DNA of 64,000 bases. Origin: Mesotoga prima MesG1.Ag.4.2. Its GTDB lineage: Bacteria > Thermotogota > Thermotogae > Petrotogales > Kosmotogaceae. Positions 6,202-15,766 of the stretch are shown here, piece by piece (the stretch's first letter is position 1; the number at the start of each line of letters is the position of its first letter). The stretch lies in contig NC_017934.1 of assembly GCF_000147715.2 (NCBI RefSeq), forward strand, positions 1,674,001 through 1,738,000, given 5' to 3'. The position numbers and the translations under genes are program-made. The notes beneath the pieces are model-generated. The model had not been told where the DNA came from. It was given only the letters and a program-made list of their open reading frames with translations, and did no database searches.

Positions 6202-9100
6202 TTTTACCGCCTCCGGCTTTTGAGATCATTTGAAGGAGCTCTTTCTCGAAGCTGTCAGAGTCTTCCAGCATTATCTTTTCGGTTTTCCCATCTCTGAGAA
6301 AGAGAAGAGTAGCTTCAATGGGTGACAAGAGATCTTTAAGAATATACAGGTACAGGTTCATTTGAAAACGATACTTATTTATGAATCTCTTGTTCAGACT
6401 GGCAAACTTGAAATCTACTATCCTCCATTTTCCATCCTTCAAATATAGTTTATCAACAATTCCCATTAAAACGTACTTTCCGAATCCATGCTGGAAGTGA
6501 AATTCGCTGAAGACTCTTTCCGCCCCCTCTATTTCTTTTATCAGCGGATGAGCTACCAGAGTGGAAAGAACTTTTTTCACTTCAGACAGATCATATTCGT
6601 TGAAGTTAATCCTGTCAACTGAGACTGGCCTACCCCCGTTAAGAATTGATTCGAGAGTCGTGACCGAGCCGCGCTTACTGATGACTCCCACCGGTTCAAG
6701 CAAGTAATGAGCAAGGAGGCCGATACCTGCGGCATTCTTTACAAGACCGGGGCTTCCAGCGTATGATTCCGATTGCAGTTCAAATTCGTCGTCTGCAGTT
6801 ATCGAAGTTGGAGAGAGGTACTTTATGTACGAAGAATCTGTCAGAGGCAGTACCGAAGTGACTTCAGGTAACAAAGGTTCTTCAATGTAAACAGTCTCTT
6901 GAATGGATGGAAGATCGATTGGATAGAAGTGTTTTACTATCCCTTCAAAGGAAGCTTCAACCTTATCGCTTTCCGATTGAAGCAAAGAACTGCATATCAT
7001 CTTCGACCATGGTCGGGAGGAATCACTCCTACCATTTAGACTGATAATTATCATCTCACGTGCTCTTGAAAGAGCGACATAAAGAGTGCGCTTTTCTTCT
7101 TCAAACTCCTTCTCCTCTTCTAGCGATGCCAAACTTCCGATAAGGCCTTCTTCTCTGTCAGGTTTACTTTTACTTATGAGAAAGCCTCCATCATGGAAGA
7201 AAAGTCGCCTGTCAGAGTTCTTCTTTTTCCAGAAAGTGTCACCTACAATCACGATTGGAAACTCCAGTCCCTTTGATTTGTGAACGGTGAGAATCTTCAC
7301 ACTGTCTGATTCCTCTGTTTCAAGAGCGGCTTCCGATTCATCGCTGGAATCTATAAAAGCCTTGATGTTCGAGGAGAGCTCGCGAAGCGAGCTACCCATT
7401 CTATCCAGATCCTTCGCAAGCTCAAGAAGCTTTTTGACATTGGCGATCATTCTCTCTCCGGATTTGAGTGTGGCCAGCTTAGGCAAGTAATCTGTTTCTT
7501 GAACGAACTTCTCGAGGATTTCGCTCGGTGACAGAATGTACTTAAGTTTTCCGAATTTCTTGAGCAGATCAATTAAGTGCGCAAATCTGTCCTCTTTGCT
7601 TTCCATGAGGGCAAAGTACAGTGGCAAACGTCTGAGATCTCTTTTCGACCTTAGCGTTAGGACTTCATCAAGAGAAGCCCCGAAAGCCGGCGAAAGCAAG
7701 AACGACACAAGATTGTTGTTGTCTAAGGGATCTACTAGGAGATCGAGCCATGACAGAAGTCCGGAGACCTCGGGCTGTTCGTAGAAGTTTCTGCTTCCAA
7801 CGGTGTAGAAGGGAATATTCAATTTTTCCAGTGCATTCTCGTAGCTAGAGATCTTTGAAAAGGTCCTAAGAAGAATAGCAATATCACCGGGGACTATTCG
7901 CCGTTTCTCGTATTCACCGGTCTTTGTTTTGAAAACAAGCTCCTCTTCAATTAGGGCCCTTACGGATCTTGCGACCTCTCTCGAATCGTCAGATGATTCC
8001 GTTCGAATTATCCTCACTCTCGAAGACTCAATATCTCTTTGATATGGTAGAGACTCTATGTCTTCATCGTAAATCGAACGAAAAAACTCGTTTTCGAAAT
8101 CCCTCTTCATTATCTTCCCAAAAAGCTTATTCTGAAAGGTAACAAGATCGGGATGTGAACGCCTGTTGATTCGTAGGTTTCTTAATTCGCCCCCGTTATT
8201 TTGAAAGCTTTTCATTGTCTTGTTGAATACCGATACGTCCGCACCGCGGAAACGATAGATAGACTGCTTCGAATCTCCAACAAAAAAGACTCTATTCTTA
8301 CTCTCTTCCCGAAGGAGTCGAATGATCTCGCTCTGAAGCTCATCGGTGTCCTGGAATTCATCTACGAATATAAATTTGAAGCGGTCTCTATATTTCTCCT
8401 GGACTTCGGGCATCTTGAGAAGCAGATCCCTCGTTTCTGTGAGCAACTGATCGAAATCAAGGAACCCCGATCTTACAGTCCTGTCTCTGTAATCGGAAAG
8501 GATTTCGCTATAGGCTGCCGCAAAGGACTTCGAACCCTCGATGATTTCATCGTCACTTATGATTGAGTCACCTAAGAGACTTCCGACAGGAGATGGATTC
8601 AGTGCCAAAGAATGTCGTTTACTTGATATGGCTTCTTTCACAATTCTAAAAGCCTTGTCTAAGCCCGTAAGCTGAATCAAAGGTTCCAGGCTTTCGAGGT
8701 TATCTTCGAAATATGTTCGTACAACCTTTTCTTCAAGCGTCGCTCTCCTCATTCCGCTTAGAATCTGGAAGCCCGGATCTATTCCAGCAAAAAGGGCAGA
8801 CTCCCTCAATATCCTTTCGCAGAAGGAATGGATGGTGGAAATCCACGCGTACGACATTTTGTTTCTTAAGGGTTTCCAGCTTCCGGGATGCCCGGAGGCT
8901 ATTCTATGATCGATTTCCGTTATTACTCGATCCTTCATTTCCCGTGCCGCCTTATTAGTAAAAGTAATCGCTACAACATTATGAACATCAAGCCGTTCTC
9001 CGATTCTGAATGACCTGTCGAAGACCCCGACGTACTCCTTAACCAGTGAAAACGTCTTTCCAGTGCCGGCAGAAGCGGTGACAAAAATGTCTTTATTCAT
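6191..9100 (-). CDS. addA: AddA-like UvrD-family helicase with C-terminal RecB-type nuclease
   Basis: A 969-residue ATP-dependent helicase-nuclease, the partner of the upstream AddB-like protein in resecting double-strand breaks for RecA. The superfamily 1A motifs run in order: Walker A in TASAGTGKTFSLV near the N-terminus, motif II DEFQDTDE, motif III GDSKQSIYRFRGAD, motif V ILTVHKSKGLEFP and motif VI LYVALSRAREM. The C-terminal 130 residues form a PD-(D/E)XK nuclease: GIVDKLY, then a VDFKF strand holding the catalytic Asp and Lys, then QMNLYLYIL. It is shorter than the ~1,230-residue AddA of Bacillus, but compact forms are known. The start lies 8 bases inside the end of addB, so the two are translationally coupled. 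It acts in the cytoplasm on DNA ends. The alternative name would be RexA; the pair with AddB makes AddA more likely. Confidence 0.88.
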   Translation of the reverse strand: MNKDIFVTASAGTGKTFSLVKEYVGVFDRSFRIGERLDVHNVVAITFTNKAAREMKDRVITEIDHRIASGHPGSWKPLRNKMSYAWISTIHSFCERILRESALFAGIDPGFQILSGMRRATLEEKVVRTYFEDNLESLEPLIQLTGLDKAFRIVKEAISSKRHSLALNPSPVGSLLGDSIISDDEIIEGSKSFAAAYSEILSDYRDRTVRSGFLDFDQLLTETRDLLLKMPEVQEKYRDRFKFIFVDEFQDTDELQSEIIRLLREESKNRVFFVGDSKQSIYRFRGADVSVFNKTMKSFQNNGGELRNLRINRRSHPDLVTFQNKLFGKIMKRDFENEFFRSIYDEDIESLPYQRDIESSRVRIIRTESSDDSREVARSVRALIEEELVFKTKTGEYEKRRIVPGDIAILLRTFSKISSYENALEKLNIPFYTVGSRNFYEQPEVSGLLSWLDLLVDPLDNNNLVSFLLSPAFGASLDEVLTLRSKRDLRRLPLYFALMESKEDRFAHLIDLLKKFGKLKYILSPSEILEKFVQETDYLPKLATLKSGERMIANVKKLLELAKDLDRMGSSLRELSSNIKAFIDSSDESEAALETEESDSVKILTVHKSKGLEFPIVIVGDTFWKKKNSDRRLFFHDGGFLISKSKPDREEGLIGSLASLEEEKEFEEEKRTLYVALSRAREMIIISLNGRSDSSRPWSKMICSSLLQSESDKVEASFEGIVKHFYPIDLPSIQETVYIEEPLLPEVTSVLPLTDSSYIKYLSPTSITADDEFELQSESYAGSPGLVKNAAGIGLLAHYLLEPVGVISKRGSVTTLESILNGGRPVSVDRINFNEYDLSEVKKVLSTLVAHPLIKEIEGAERVFSEFHFQHGFGKYVLMGIVDKLYLKDGKWRIVDFKFASLNKRFINKYRFQMNLYLYILKDLLSPIEATLLFLRDGKTEKIMLEDSDSFEKELLQMISKAGGGKNGS

Positions 9101-12100
9101 ATTCTTTTCTGCCTTCTCTCCAGGTTATGGACCTCTTTATCTCGGAGAATCTGCAGCTGTAGCACTTACTTGCAGACACTGTGAATGAGGGAGTGAACTC
9201 GCCAGAATAGATTCCCTCGTGTACTTCCTTTAACCATTTGAGAAGATCAGACTCCTTCACAATCCTGTTGTCCTTTTTCTTACCCGCGAATTCCCAGACC
9301 TTGCCTCCTTCTGAAGAAATGGTTCTGAAGGCAGCTTTGTTCACGGTTTTTCCGGTCAAAGTCTTGAATACTCCTCCCGCAACATCAAGGCTTTCATCTT
9401 CGAGAAGTTTTTCTGCAACAAGCGAATAGAGGAGCAGCTGTCTTTCATCGCCGCTATCACCGCGCTTGTAGTCTATTAGATAGACAGAGGAACTGGATCT
9501 GTCGATATCGACTCTGTCGATCTTTCCCCTCAAGTAAAGGTTTTCGAGTAGCTTCACTGGCTCAGTTTCACCTATTCCGAAGGCCTTCTCGAAGGCGTAT
9601 GGAATGAAATTGTCTCCCATGAAATTCGGTCTCTTTCCTTCCCTGACTGTTATGTACTCGTGAAGTACTTCGCTCAGGCGTTCAAATTCGAATCTGAACA
9701 CGATATTGCTATCATGCATCAGGTGTCTCTTGATGTTCTCGGCAAGCGAATCCTGCCAGTCTCTATTCTTGCCCGAAAAGAAGTCCTTCAACACTGAATG
9801 AAAGATGTTGCCCTCATCAAGAGGCGTTAATTCAAAGACGTGTTCAGGGGAAACATCCAGACCAACAACATAAGAAAGAAAGAAGGAAAACGGACAGTCA
9901 TGGTAAGACTTCAGTCTTGAGAAGGAGAAGACGTTACCGACAACTTCCTCTAAACGCCTTCTGTTCTGGACTGACCAACTGAAATCTCTTCTGAAGTTCG
10001 AGAGGACGGTATCTAAATTGCTCAGAGGGGGAAAGCTCTTCAGAAGATCCCATTTTTCATTCAAGAAGAACTTCGCAGCGGAGATCTTCAACTCGGATTG
10101 GCTCATAGATGCCCGGAGTTCCGGAATGTATCCAGATCTTCTTCCCACCTTTCTTCCTTCTCTAGTGGTCTCACATCCCGAACTCTCCGCCACATTCTTC
10201 AGGTATGGAGAAGGTAGAATTGGTTCACCGTCGATCGTCGATTCAGGCAGAGAGAACCTCACTGATTCTTCAGCAGTAGAAATCGACAGATACAGGTTGA
10301 GCCTTTCGTGTGTTTCCTCATCAAGAAGAAGGTCTCTGGGTCTTGAATCTCCAAACTGCGTGAAACTGTACAAAGGATTCATTTCTACGTGCGGATAAGC
10401 ACCGTCAACAAACCCAACGAAGACCTTCATTCTTTTCTTCGAGAAGCGCGAATTGATGAGTGACTGTATCTCAACCCTGTTTGCCTTGTTCCTCGAAAGA
10501 GGAAACTTGTCATGCTTAAGTAGAAGCATTAGATATCTGTAGTATTCTTTTGGGGAAACAGAGGACTTCCCCATGAAATACAGAAGTCTCTCCAGGTAAG
10601 GTAGGGTATATTCGAAAAACCTCACTATTGCATCCATCTCTCTGTCTTTAACTTCACTCTCATACCCGGTTAGACTTTGGATCAGAGAAAGTTCTTTTTC
10701 CCAAGTAATGAACATTTTCCGATAATTACCGACATCTCGCTTGCGCAGACTTCGAAAAGAGTCGAGGAGTCTGAAGATTCTTTGAACAGCCGGAACTACT
10801 TCGCTGTCAATTCTTTCGATCGCCTCATCAAGCTCCTCAGCCGCGCTCATTTCGAGCTCATCGTCGGCAAGGGAAATTATTGCATTTCTTCTTTCTTTCA
10901 TGAGGTCAACGAGTCTTGAAAGCCTCTCATCCCAGGAACTCCGTCTCTTTTCCAAGGAGAGCCACATATTTGGTCTCTCGTAGATAATTCTTGACATAGC
11001 AGCGGCGGATTCAATAAAACTTGAATCAACTTCTCCCCCATAGCCGCTGTCAGCCATAGCGATTATCTTCTCCGGTGGGAATCCCAGAACCGCGGTTTCA
11101 AGTGGCAAGATTAACCGTCTTATCGAGAGAGATGAGTGAAGCTCTTCGTCGCCTTCTATTCTGTGTGGAACACCGTATTCATTCAGCTTATCGGAAAGCA
11201 ATTTGCTGTAAAGATTGAAGTCGGATGAGACAATCGAAATGTCACCTGGTTCGCAGGCGGAAATAATAGATTCCTTCACAAATCTCGATACGCCTTCGAC
11301 CTCGGCGAAGATGTCAGGATAGACCACAACACTCACCGAATCACAGTTCTGCTCTACTTTACCTGGAGAGAACAGGGCTTCTTTGAACCCGTTCAGACCG
11401 CTTGAAGAAGGACTTTTCTCGAAGAATATCCTTTTGATTTCGAGATCTGTGCTGTTTTCGGCTATCTCATCGATCGTCTCAAGTATCGAATCTATGTTTG
11501 AAAAGAGACTTTCCTTGTCAGGTTCTTGAGTAATGGTAATGAAAACTTCCCTGTATGTTGGAATGATGGTCTTGAAAAAGATCTTCAGGGCCGGACTGAA
11601 ATCATGAAACCCGTCGAGGAAAAGAGTGTCCCCGAATTCCTCGTTAATCAACTCATCCTTGTGCTCTTCAATCCTCGTATATGCGTCGAATGTGTCAAAG
11701 ATGTTTCTTCTGGAGAATCTACTGTCAAGCTCGTTGTAAATTGACTCTAGAACGGAGACTGCCTCGTCTTCCGTAGAGAATATCCGGTCGAACCCTCTAT
11801 TCTCTTTTACATCATGAATCATTTCAAGAAGGTATTCGACGAATACGGGCGAGTCGGCGAGTTCGCCCTTTCCCATTTGATCCAGAATGTCACCGATCTC
11901 CAACCTCATCAAATGATTCCCAACGTGAATAGAATTCGGATTCAGTCTACGGAAAACCTCTACGGCAAATTGGTCCATTGCGAGGAATCTCGAAGCCGGG
12001 ATAGTACCCACTCGCGATATGAAATTCTCTCTAAAGTATCTTACGTGGTCGCCGGAAGGTCCCACGAAGAAGTAGGAGAACGGATCTCTCCAATGGACGG

Positions 12101-12170
12101 TCTCGAGTTCTCGAAGCAACCGCTCAGTCTTTGCTGAGGCTAAAGGACCTATGAATAGCGTAATCTTCAT
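9093..12170 (-). CDS. addB: AddB-like helicase/nuclease subunit
   Basis: A 1,025-residue protein that should pair with AddA. The N-terminus has a degenerate Walker loop (GPLASAKTERLL), as expected for AddB subunits, in which the helicase core mainly scans for recognition sequences. The C-terminal PD-(D/E)XK nuclease is recognisable: LRGKIDRVDI, then YLIDYKRGD with catalytic Asp and Lys, then RQLLLYSLVAEKLL. In AddB, four cysteines around this domain hold a 4Fe-4S cluster. Here I can see only three in the expected places: one in SYHDCPFSFF and two in KCYSCRFSEI; the residue where a fourth is expected is not Cys. The gene is first in the addB-addA-PH operon and has about 750 gene-free bases upstream. 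Start ATG at 12170 is preceded by GGAGGAGTAAG. Confidence 0.85.
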   Translation of the reverse strand: MKITLFIGPLASAKTERLLRELETVHWRDPFSYFFVGPSGDHVRYFRENFISRVGTIPASRFLAMDQFAVEVFRRLNPNSIHVGNHLMRLEIGDILDQMGKGELADSPVFVEYLLEMIHDVKENRGFDRIFSTEDEAVSVLESIYNELDSRFSRRNIFDTFDAYTRIEEHKDELINEEFGDTLFLDGFHDFSPALKIFFKTIIPTYREVFITITQEPDKESLFSNIDSILETIDEIAENSTDLEIKRIFFEKSPSSSGLNGFKEALFSPGKVEQNCDSVSVVVYPDIFAEVEGVSRFVKESIISACEPGDISIVSSDFNLYSKLLSDKLNEYGVPHRIEGDEELHSSLSIRRLILPLETAVLGFPPEKIIAMADSGYGGEVDSSFIESAAAMSRIIYERPNMWLSLEKRRSSWDERLSRLVDLMKERRNAIISLADDELEMSAAEELDEAIERIDSEVVPAVQRIFRLLDSFRSLRKRDVGNYRKMFITWEKELSLIQSLTGYESEVKDREMDAIVRFFEYTLPYLERLLYFMGKSSVSPKEYYRYLMLLLKHDKFPLSRNKANRVEIQSLINSRFSKKRMKVFVGFVDGAYPHVEMNPLYSFTQFGDSRPRDLLLDEETHERLNLYLSISTAEESVRFSLPESTIDGEPILPSPYLKNVAESSGCETTREGRKVGRRSGYIPELRASMSQSELKISAAKFFLNEKWDLLKSFPPLSNLDTVLSNFRRDFSWSVQNRRRLEEVVGNVFSFSRLKSYHDCPFSFFLSYVVGLDVSPEHVFELTPLDEGNIFHSVLKDFFSGKNRDWQDSLAENIKRHLMHDSNIVFRFEFERLSEVLHEYITVREGKRPNFMGDNFIPYAFEKAFGIGETEPVKLLENLYLRGKIDRVDIDRSSSSVYLIDYKRGDSGDERQLLLYSLVAEKLLEDESLDVAGGVFKTLTGKTVNKAAFRTISSEGGKVWEFAGKKKDNRIVKESDLLKWLKEVHEGIYSGEFTPSFTVSASKCYSCRFSEIKRSITWREGRKEYE

Positions 12171-12923
12171 CTTACTCCTCCCACAAATTCGATTCTATCA
12201 TCCGCTGAGTGTTGTGGAAAATCGCTGAGGATTTCTATAGAAACACGTAAACCTAGGCACCCACGAAGCCCGGAGGAAATCCACGAATTCTTTCGTTGTA
12301 AAGATAGTTGATTTTGAGAGTGCGCGCAGATCTTTTAGCCTCTTTGAATCAAATCTCAAATAAACTGTCATCGAAGGCGAAGTAGAACAAGTCATTAAGG
12401 CAAAGTTCGTCAGAAAAACAAACTCCTCTTTTAATCCCCAAAGGCCTCAAATGGAAGAAGAGACCTCTCGACTGACCTCTGTAGGAAGAGGTTTCGAGAT
12501 CCAAAAATCGCCGCGGTTGAAATAGCCGCTAGAGATGGAATATAGACGACGCTCTCCCCCGCAACTCTGGCTTTTTCATAGTACGCAATCACTTGATTTC
12601 TTGGGTATCCTTCCAATTAAGAGTATGGGATTTACAGGTTCCTAATCATTATCAACGAAAGACTGCTTTGATCTCGTTCATCAGAGTTCCTTTTTACAGA
12701 TCTCTGTTTAGTGAAGCAATTGTCTTTCGTTATAAGTCATCCTAGAATACTAGATCAACTCTTAAGGAAGGTGTTTAGATACCGATTTCTTTCCCTGATC
12801 AATGCGGCCAACTCTTAACACTTCTGTCACTTCTAGATTCTCCCCTCGCGAATCAGAGAAAAAGAACGTATTGCTAGACATAGTGCAAATGCGAGGAGTC
12901 CATGAATATTACATCTGTAGTAG
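12171..12923. other. Gene-free region between addB and the MFS gene
   Basis: About 750 bases. Two minus-strand frames of 61-65 codons exist, but they lack ribosome sites and known motifs, and have composition like non-coding DNA. The part next to addB should contain its promoter; I cannot point to it with confidence. No repeats of the families seen later in the window were noticed here. Confidence 0.5.
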
Positions 12924-14183
12924 TCAATCAGCCGTCCGTGAATTCTTCTCTTCGATGTTTTTGGTATTTTCTGGGGGATTCAGTTTGACGATAAAAAAGA
13001 GTACGAGCATCGTCATTCCAGCAACAGTCAATGCCATACCTACTCCCAACTTGTCCGCAAGGAATCCAACTATGGGCGCTATTATTGCCACCAGCAGAGT
13101 CTTCAACTGAGATTCGACAGATAGACCTGATGCCATAGTTTTGTGGTCTATGTTATCGCTTATGTAGCTTATATTGATTGGTCTTCTGAAATTCTCCAGA
13201 ATGTAGAGCAGGAAGAATACTATCACTGCGATTACTTGAAGAGATACTATTTGAAATAACCCGCTCAGTATGACTAATATCGCCCCGAATATATAAGAGT
13301 AATTCAGCGATCTCGCCTCGTTTCCCAGTTTTTTGCTCAACCTTCCGGCATTCTTAGAAGCATAGCTTGTGGCGATGAAGATCACGAAATATACGACTCC
13401 TACGATTACGGAGGTTCTCTGCTCCGGGCTGAAGGCAAGCATTATCGGAAGACCAAGGGCGAGAGCCTTTAGAATTGGCTGCAGATACTCCTTGATGACT
13501 TTGAAGAAAGCATCATACAGTGACGAGTTGAGAACACCTTTGAGTGCATTGGCACTTCTGAAAATCCCCAGGAAGGCTTTCAATGTTTCTCTTTTCTCCC
13601 CGGATTTCAGTTCACCATCAAGTTCCTTGGGGTACATCATCAAATTCACGAGGTTTACGGCATAAGGCAATACTGAGGCGAGAAAGACTATCTTGTAGCT
13701 ACCCGTGTAAAATACAAGGAAGGCAGCTATCAAGGCGTTTATTGCTGAACCTAGTTGTGATGCGGCTCGCGTTGCGCCATAGTAGTGAACCTTAATATCG
13801 GTCATATCATTAATTCTCAGGTACTCAAGTATCATTGCTTTGTGAGTTCCGGTACGGAAGGCTTCCCCAAAGGCGAAAGCTATCATTGCAACCATATATA
13901 TGTAGAAGTTCGGAAAGAAGTAAAAGACTAAAAAAGAAGAAAGATAGGAGATCATCGAAAAAACCATGGACAATCTTCTTCCAAACAGGTCAGCGAATAT
14001 GCCGGTCGGGAGTTCCAGGAAGTTAGTCGCTACTTCTCGCACGGAGACAAGAGTACCGATCTGAAGGAAGGAAAGTCCCATTTCTCTGAAGAACAAGATA
14101 AGAAAAGGGTCGAAAAAGCGAAGATTCTTAAGGAACCCGTAAGCTGCGAATCTATAGAACTGCCCGTCCCGTTTTATTTCCAT
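12924..14183 (-). CDS. Major facilitator superfamily exporter
   Basis: A 419-residue integral membrane protein with about twelve hydrophobic helices. The loop between helices 2 and 3 carries the MFS motif A as GIFADLFGRRLSM (Asp, then Gly-Arg-Arg), and the matching loop in the second half reads KNAGRLSKKLGNEARS. Residue arrangement FLELPTGIFAD is typical of drug-efflux-like MFS proteins of the DHA1 group. The C-terminal tail is short and polar. It would move a small molecule across the inner membrane using the proton gradient; the substrate is unknown. The ATG at 14183 is preceded by GAGGGGTTTC, a fair ribosome site. It is a single gene, with the TRAP-type permease group ending about 70 bases upstream. 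Confidence 0.88.
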   Translation of the reverse strand: MEIKRDGQFYRFAAYGFLKNLRFFDPFLILFFREMGLSFLQIGTLVSVREVATNFLELPTGIFADLFGRRLSMVFSMISYLSSFLVFYFFPNFYIYMVAMIAFAFGEAFRTGTHKAMILEYLRINDMTDIKVHYYGATRAASQLGSAINALIAAFLVFYTGSYKIVFLASVLPYAVNLVNLMMYPKELDGELKSGEKRETLKAFLGIFRSANALKGVLNSSLYDAFFKVIKEYLQPILKALALGLPIMLAFSPEQRTSVIVGVVYFVIFIATSYASKNAGRLSKKLGNEARSLNYSYIFGAILVILSGLFQIVSLQVIAVIVFFLLYILENFRRPINISYISDNIDHKTMASGLSVESQLKTLLVAIIAPIVGFLADKLGVGMALTVAGMTMLVLFFIVKLNPPENTKNIEEKNSRTAD

Positions 14184-14251
14184 TTGAAACCCCTCCCGAA
14201 GAGTTCAATAGAGAAATTATACTCTAAGAAAACTCTCCGGGTCCGGTGATT

Positions 14252-14395
14252 TCACTTTATCAGGAAAATTCTTAAGATTTGAGGGATCAGTATCATTGCG
14301 CTCATGACCCACTCCCACTTCTTTGCACTCTTGTACGCGTTATAAATAAGCACAGAAGATAAATAGACTGCTATCGCAATATACAAGTAGGTCAA
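14252..14395 (-). CDS. 47-residue membrane protein coupled to the TRAP-type permease
   Basis: A short gene found by hand. It begins with a TTG that overlaps the permease stop codon as TTGA, and an AAAGGAG ribosome site lies about eleven bases before it, inside the last codons of the permease. The frame reads MTYLYIAIAVYLSSVLIYNA, then a basic stretch (YKSAKKWEW), then a second hydrophobic segment (MSAMILIPQILRIFLI), ending in Lys. This gives two membrane-spanning segments with a positive loop between them. Neither its size nor sequence matches DctQ, the usual small TRAP subunit (about 160 residues with four helices). The tight coupling suggests a subunit or chaperone of the permease. Confidence is limited by its shortness and the lack of a known family. 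Confidence 0.6.
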   Translation of the reverse strand: MTYLYIAIAVYLSSVLIYNAYKSAKKWEWVMSAMILIPQILRIFLIK

Positions 14396-15756
14396 GTTAC
14401 TGACATCTCCTTTCTCTTGTCTACTAAGAGAAGAGCAACAGAAACGACTACAAGTCCAGCAATGAAGAGGGGATAGAAGAGCCAGCTGTTGGCGAACCTA
14501 CCTATTTCGTTTGAGAATATTATGGTTAATGTGGCGAAAATCATTGTAATGAAAAAGGCAGGCATTGAACTGAGCCAGATTTTGAAGTAATTCTTCTCTC
14601 CGACGACATGGGCCGCAAATATCCCGGCAAGCGCAGTTGGGGGTACCATGTCACCGAGCCCCGCGAGGAGGGAGAGCGCCGAACAGACAACGATGTCGTT
14701 ATTCCCGAGAAATGCAAGCAAGAACGGAACTCCCAGCACTGAGGCAGAACCATAGGAAGACACTGCACCGAAAGCAGGGATGCCAAGTGCAATACCAACC
14801 AAGAGCGCGCCTTGAGGAAGACCGTTGAGAAATCCCACAATTAAACCCCTCACGCCGTTCAGAGTCATAATCTGAATAAACATCCCGACTCCAATGAGAA
14901 TCGAGAGTATACCAAGAGAGTTCTGAACCGCTGAAAGTGAGATCTTGAAAAGATTTCCCCTTGCTCCAGTCAATGATGCAACAATTGCCGATATCATGAA
15001 GATCAAGGGAAGACCAAGCGAAAAGCCCCAACTCACGTTTTCAAGCACCATGAGTATCACCATTATTATTAACGGAAGATACACCGCAAAGCCCTTTATT
15101 GGCTCCCTTTCTCTTGTTCTCACGAACTCCTGGAGATCGACCGGTTTAACCTGTCTAACTCCAATAATCAGAGAAGTGACAATTGCCAGCGGAAATGTCA
15201 TCAGCAGAAGAGGGTTAGTGAAACCGATATATGGCATGTCGACACCCTGACCGATTATCATTGCGGGTAGATTTATTGGCGGGGCGATCATTCCATATAT
15301 ACCGCTCATTGCGATTATCGATCCCGCTCTCCTTTTGCTAAGCCCCAGGGTCTTCAGAACCGGGAAGGCGATAGCACCCGTTGTAAGAACCGTAGCCGTT
15401 GATGATCCAGTAATCATACCGGCTATCATTATGAAGAAAGTCATTAGCACGAGAAGAAAAGTCGGTTTCTTGTGAAAGGCAATCGTCATGTTGCCTGCAA
15501 TCGTGTCCAGAAGACCCGATACCTTGATTGATTCCATAAAAATCATTGCTGAACCAATCACAAGTATCGTGTCGATGTAACCGAATCCTCCTTCAACGAG
15601 ATGCCTCAGAGGGAAGAACTCGCCGAAAGCAATTGAACCCGCAAGGGCTGAAAACATCAATGAAACTGATATTGGGATTTTTATTATTGCCAGACCTACG
15701 AAAGTTGCAAGCATTACCAAAAAATACCAGACTTCAGGTGTATAAATGGCTGTCAC
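14392..15756 (-). CDS. TRAP-type large permease subunit (DctM-like)
   Basis: A 454-residue protein with about a dozen hydrophobic segments. It resembles the DctM family: a FxxMxxIKVSGLLDTIAG hairpin region, an early GSSTATVLTTGAIAFPVL segment with small residues and threonines that line the substrate cavity in elevator transporters, and the IAPPINLPAMIIG segment matching the conserved IPPS motif. The second half repeats this (FGAVSSYGSASVLG and MVPPTALAGIF). Known members import organic acids with sodium and need a small subunit and a binding protein; neither is seen here. Instead the gene sits 10 bases after a peptidase-like gene that has lost its N-terminus and 5' neighbours to an insertion element, so the missing partners may have been upstream. 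A weaker alternative is another ion-transporter-superfamily permease. Confidence 0.75.
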   Translation of the reverse strand: MTAIYTPEVWYFLVMLATFVGLAIIKIPISVSLMFSALAGSIAFGEFFPLRHLVEGGFGYIDTILVIGSAMIFMESIKVSGLLDTIAGNMTIAFHKKPTFLLVLMTFFIMIAGMITGSSTATVLTTGAIAFPVLKTLGLSKRRAGSIIAMSGIYGMIAPPINLPAMIIGQGVDMPYIGFTNPLLLMTFPLAIVTSLIIGVRQVKPVDLQEFVRTREREPIKGFAVYLPLIIMVILMVLENVSWGFSLGLPLIFMISAIVASLTGARGNLFKISLSAVQNSLGILSILIGVGMFIQIMTLNGVRGLIVGFLNGLPQGALLVGIALGIPAFGAVSSYGSASVLGVPFLLAFLGNNDIVVCSALSLLAGLGDMVPPTALAGIFAAHVVGEKNYFKIWLSSMPAFFITMIFATLTIIFSNEIGRFANSWLFYPLFIAGLVVVSVALLLVDKRKEMSVT

Positions 15757-15766
15757 CCCCGGTCAT

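Noticed and set aside
12198-12616. Two minus-strand frames of 61 and 65 codons
   Set aside because: No ribosome site, no motif, poor codon pattern; the region is treated as gene-free.
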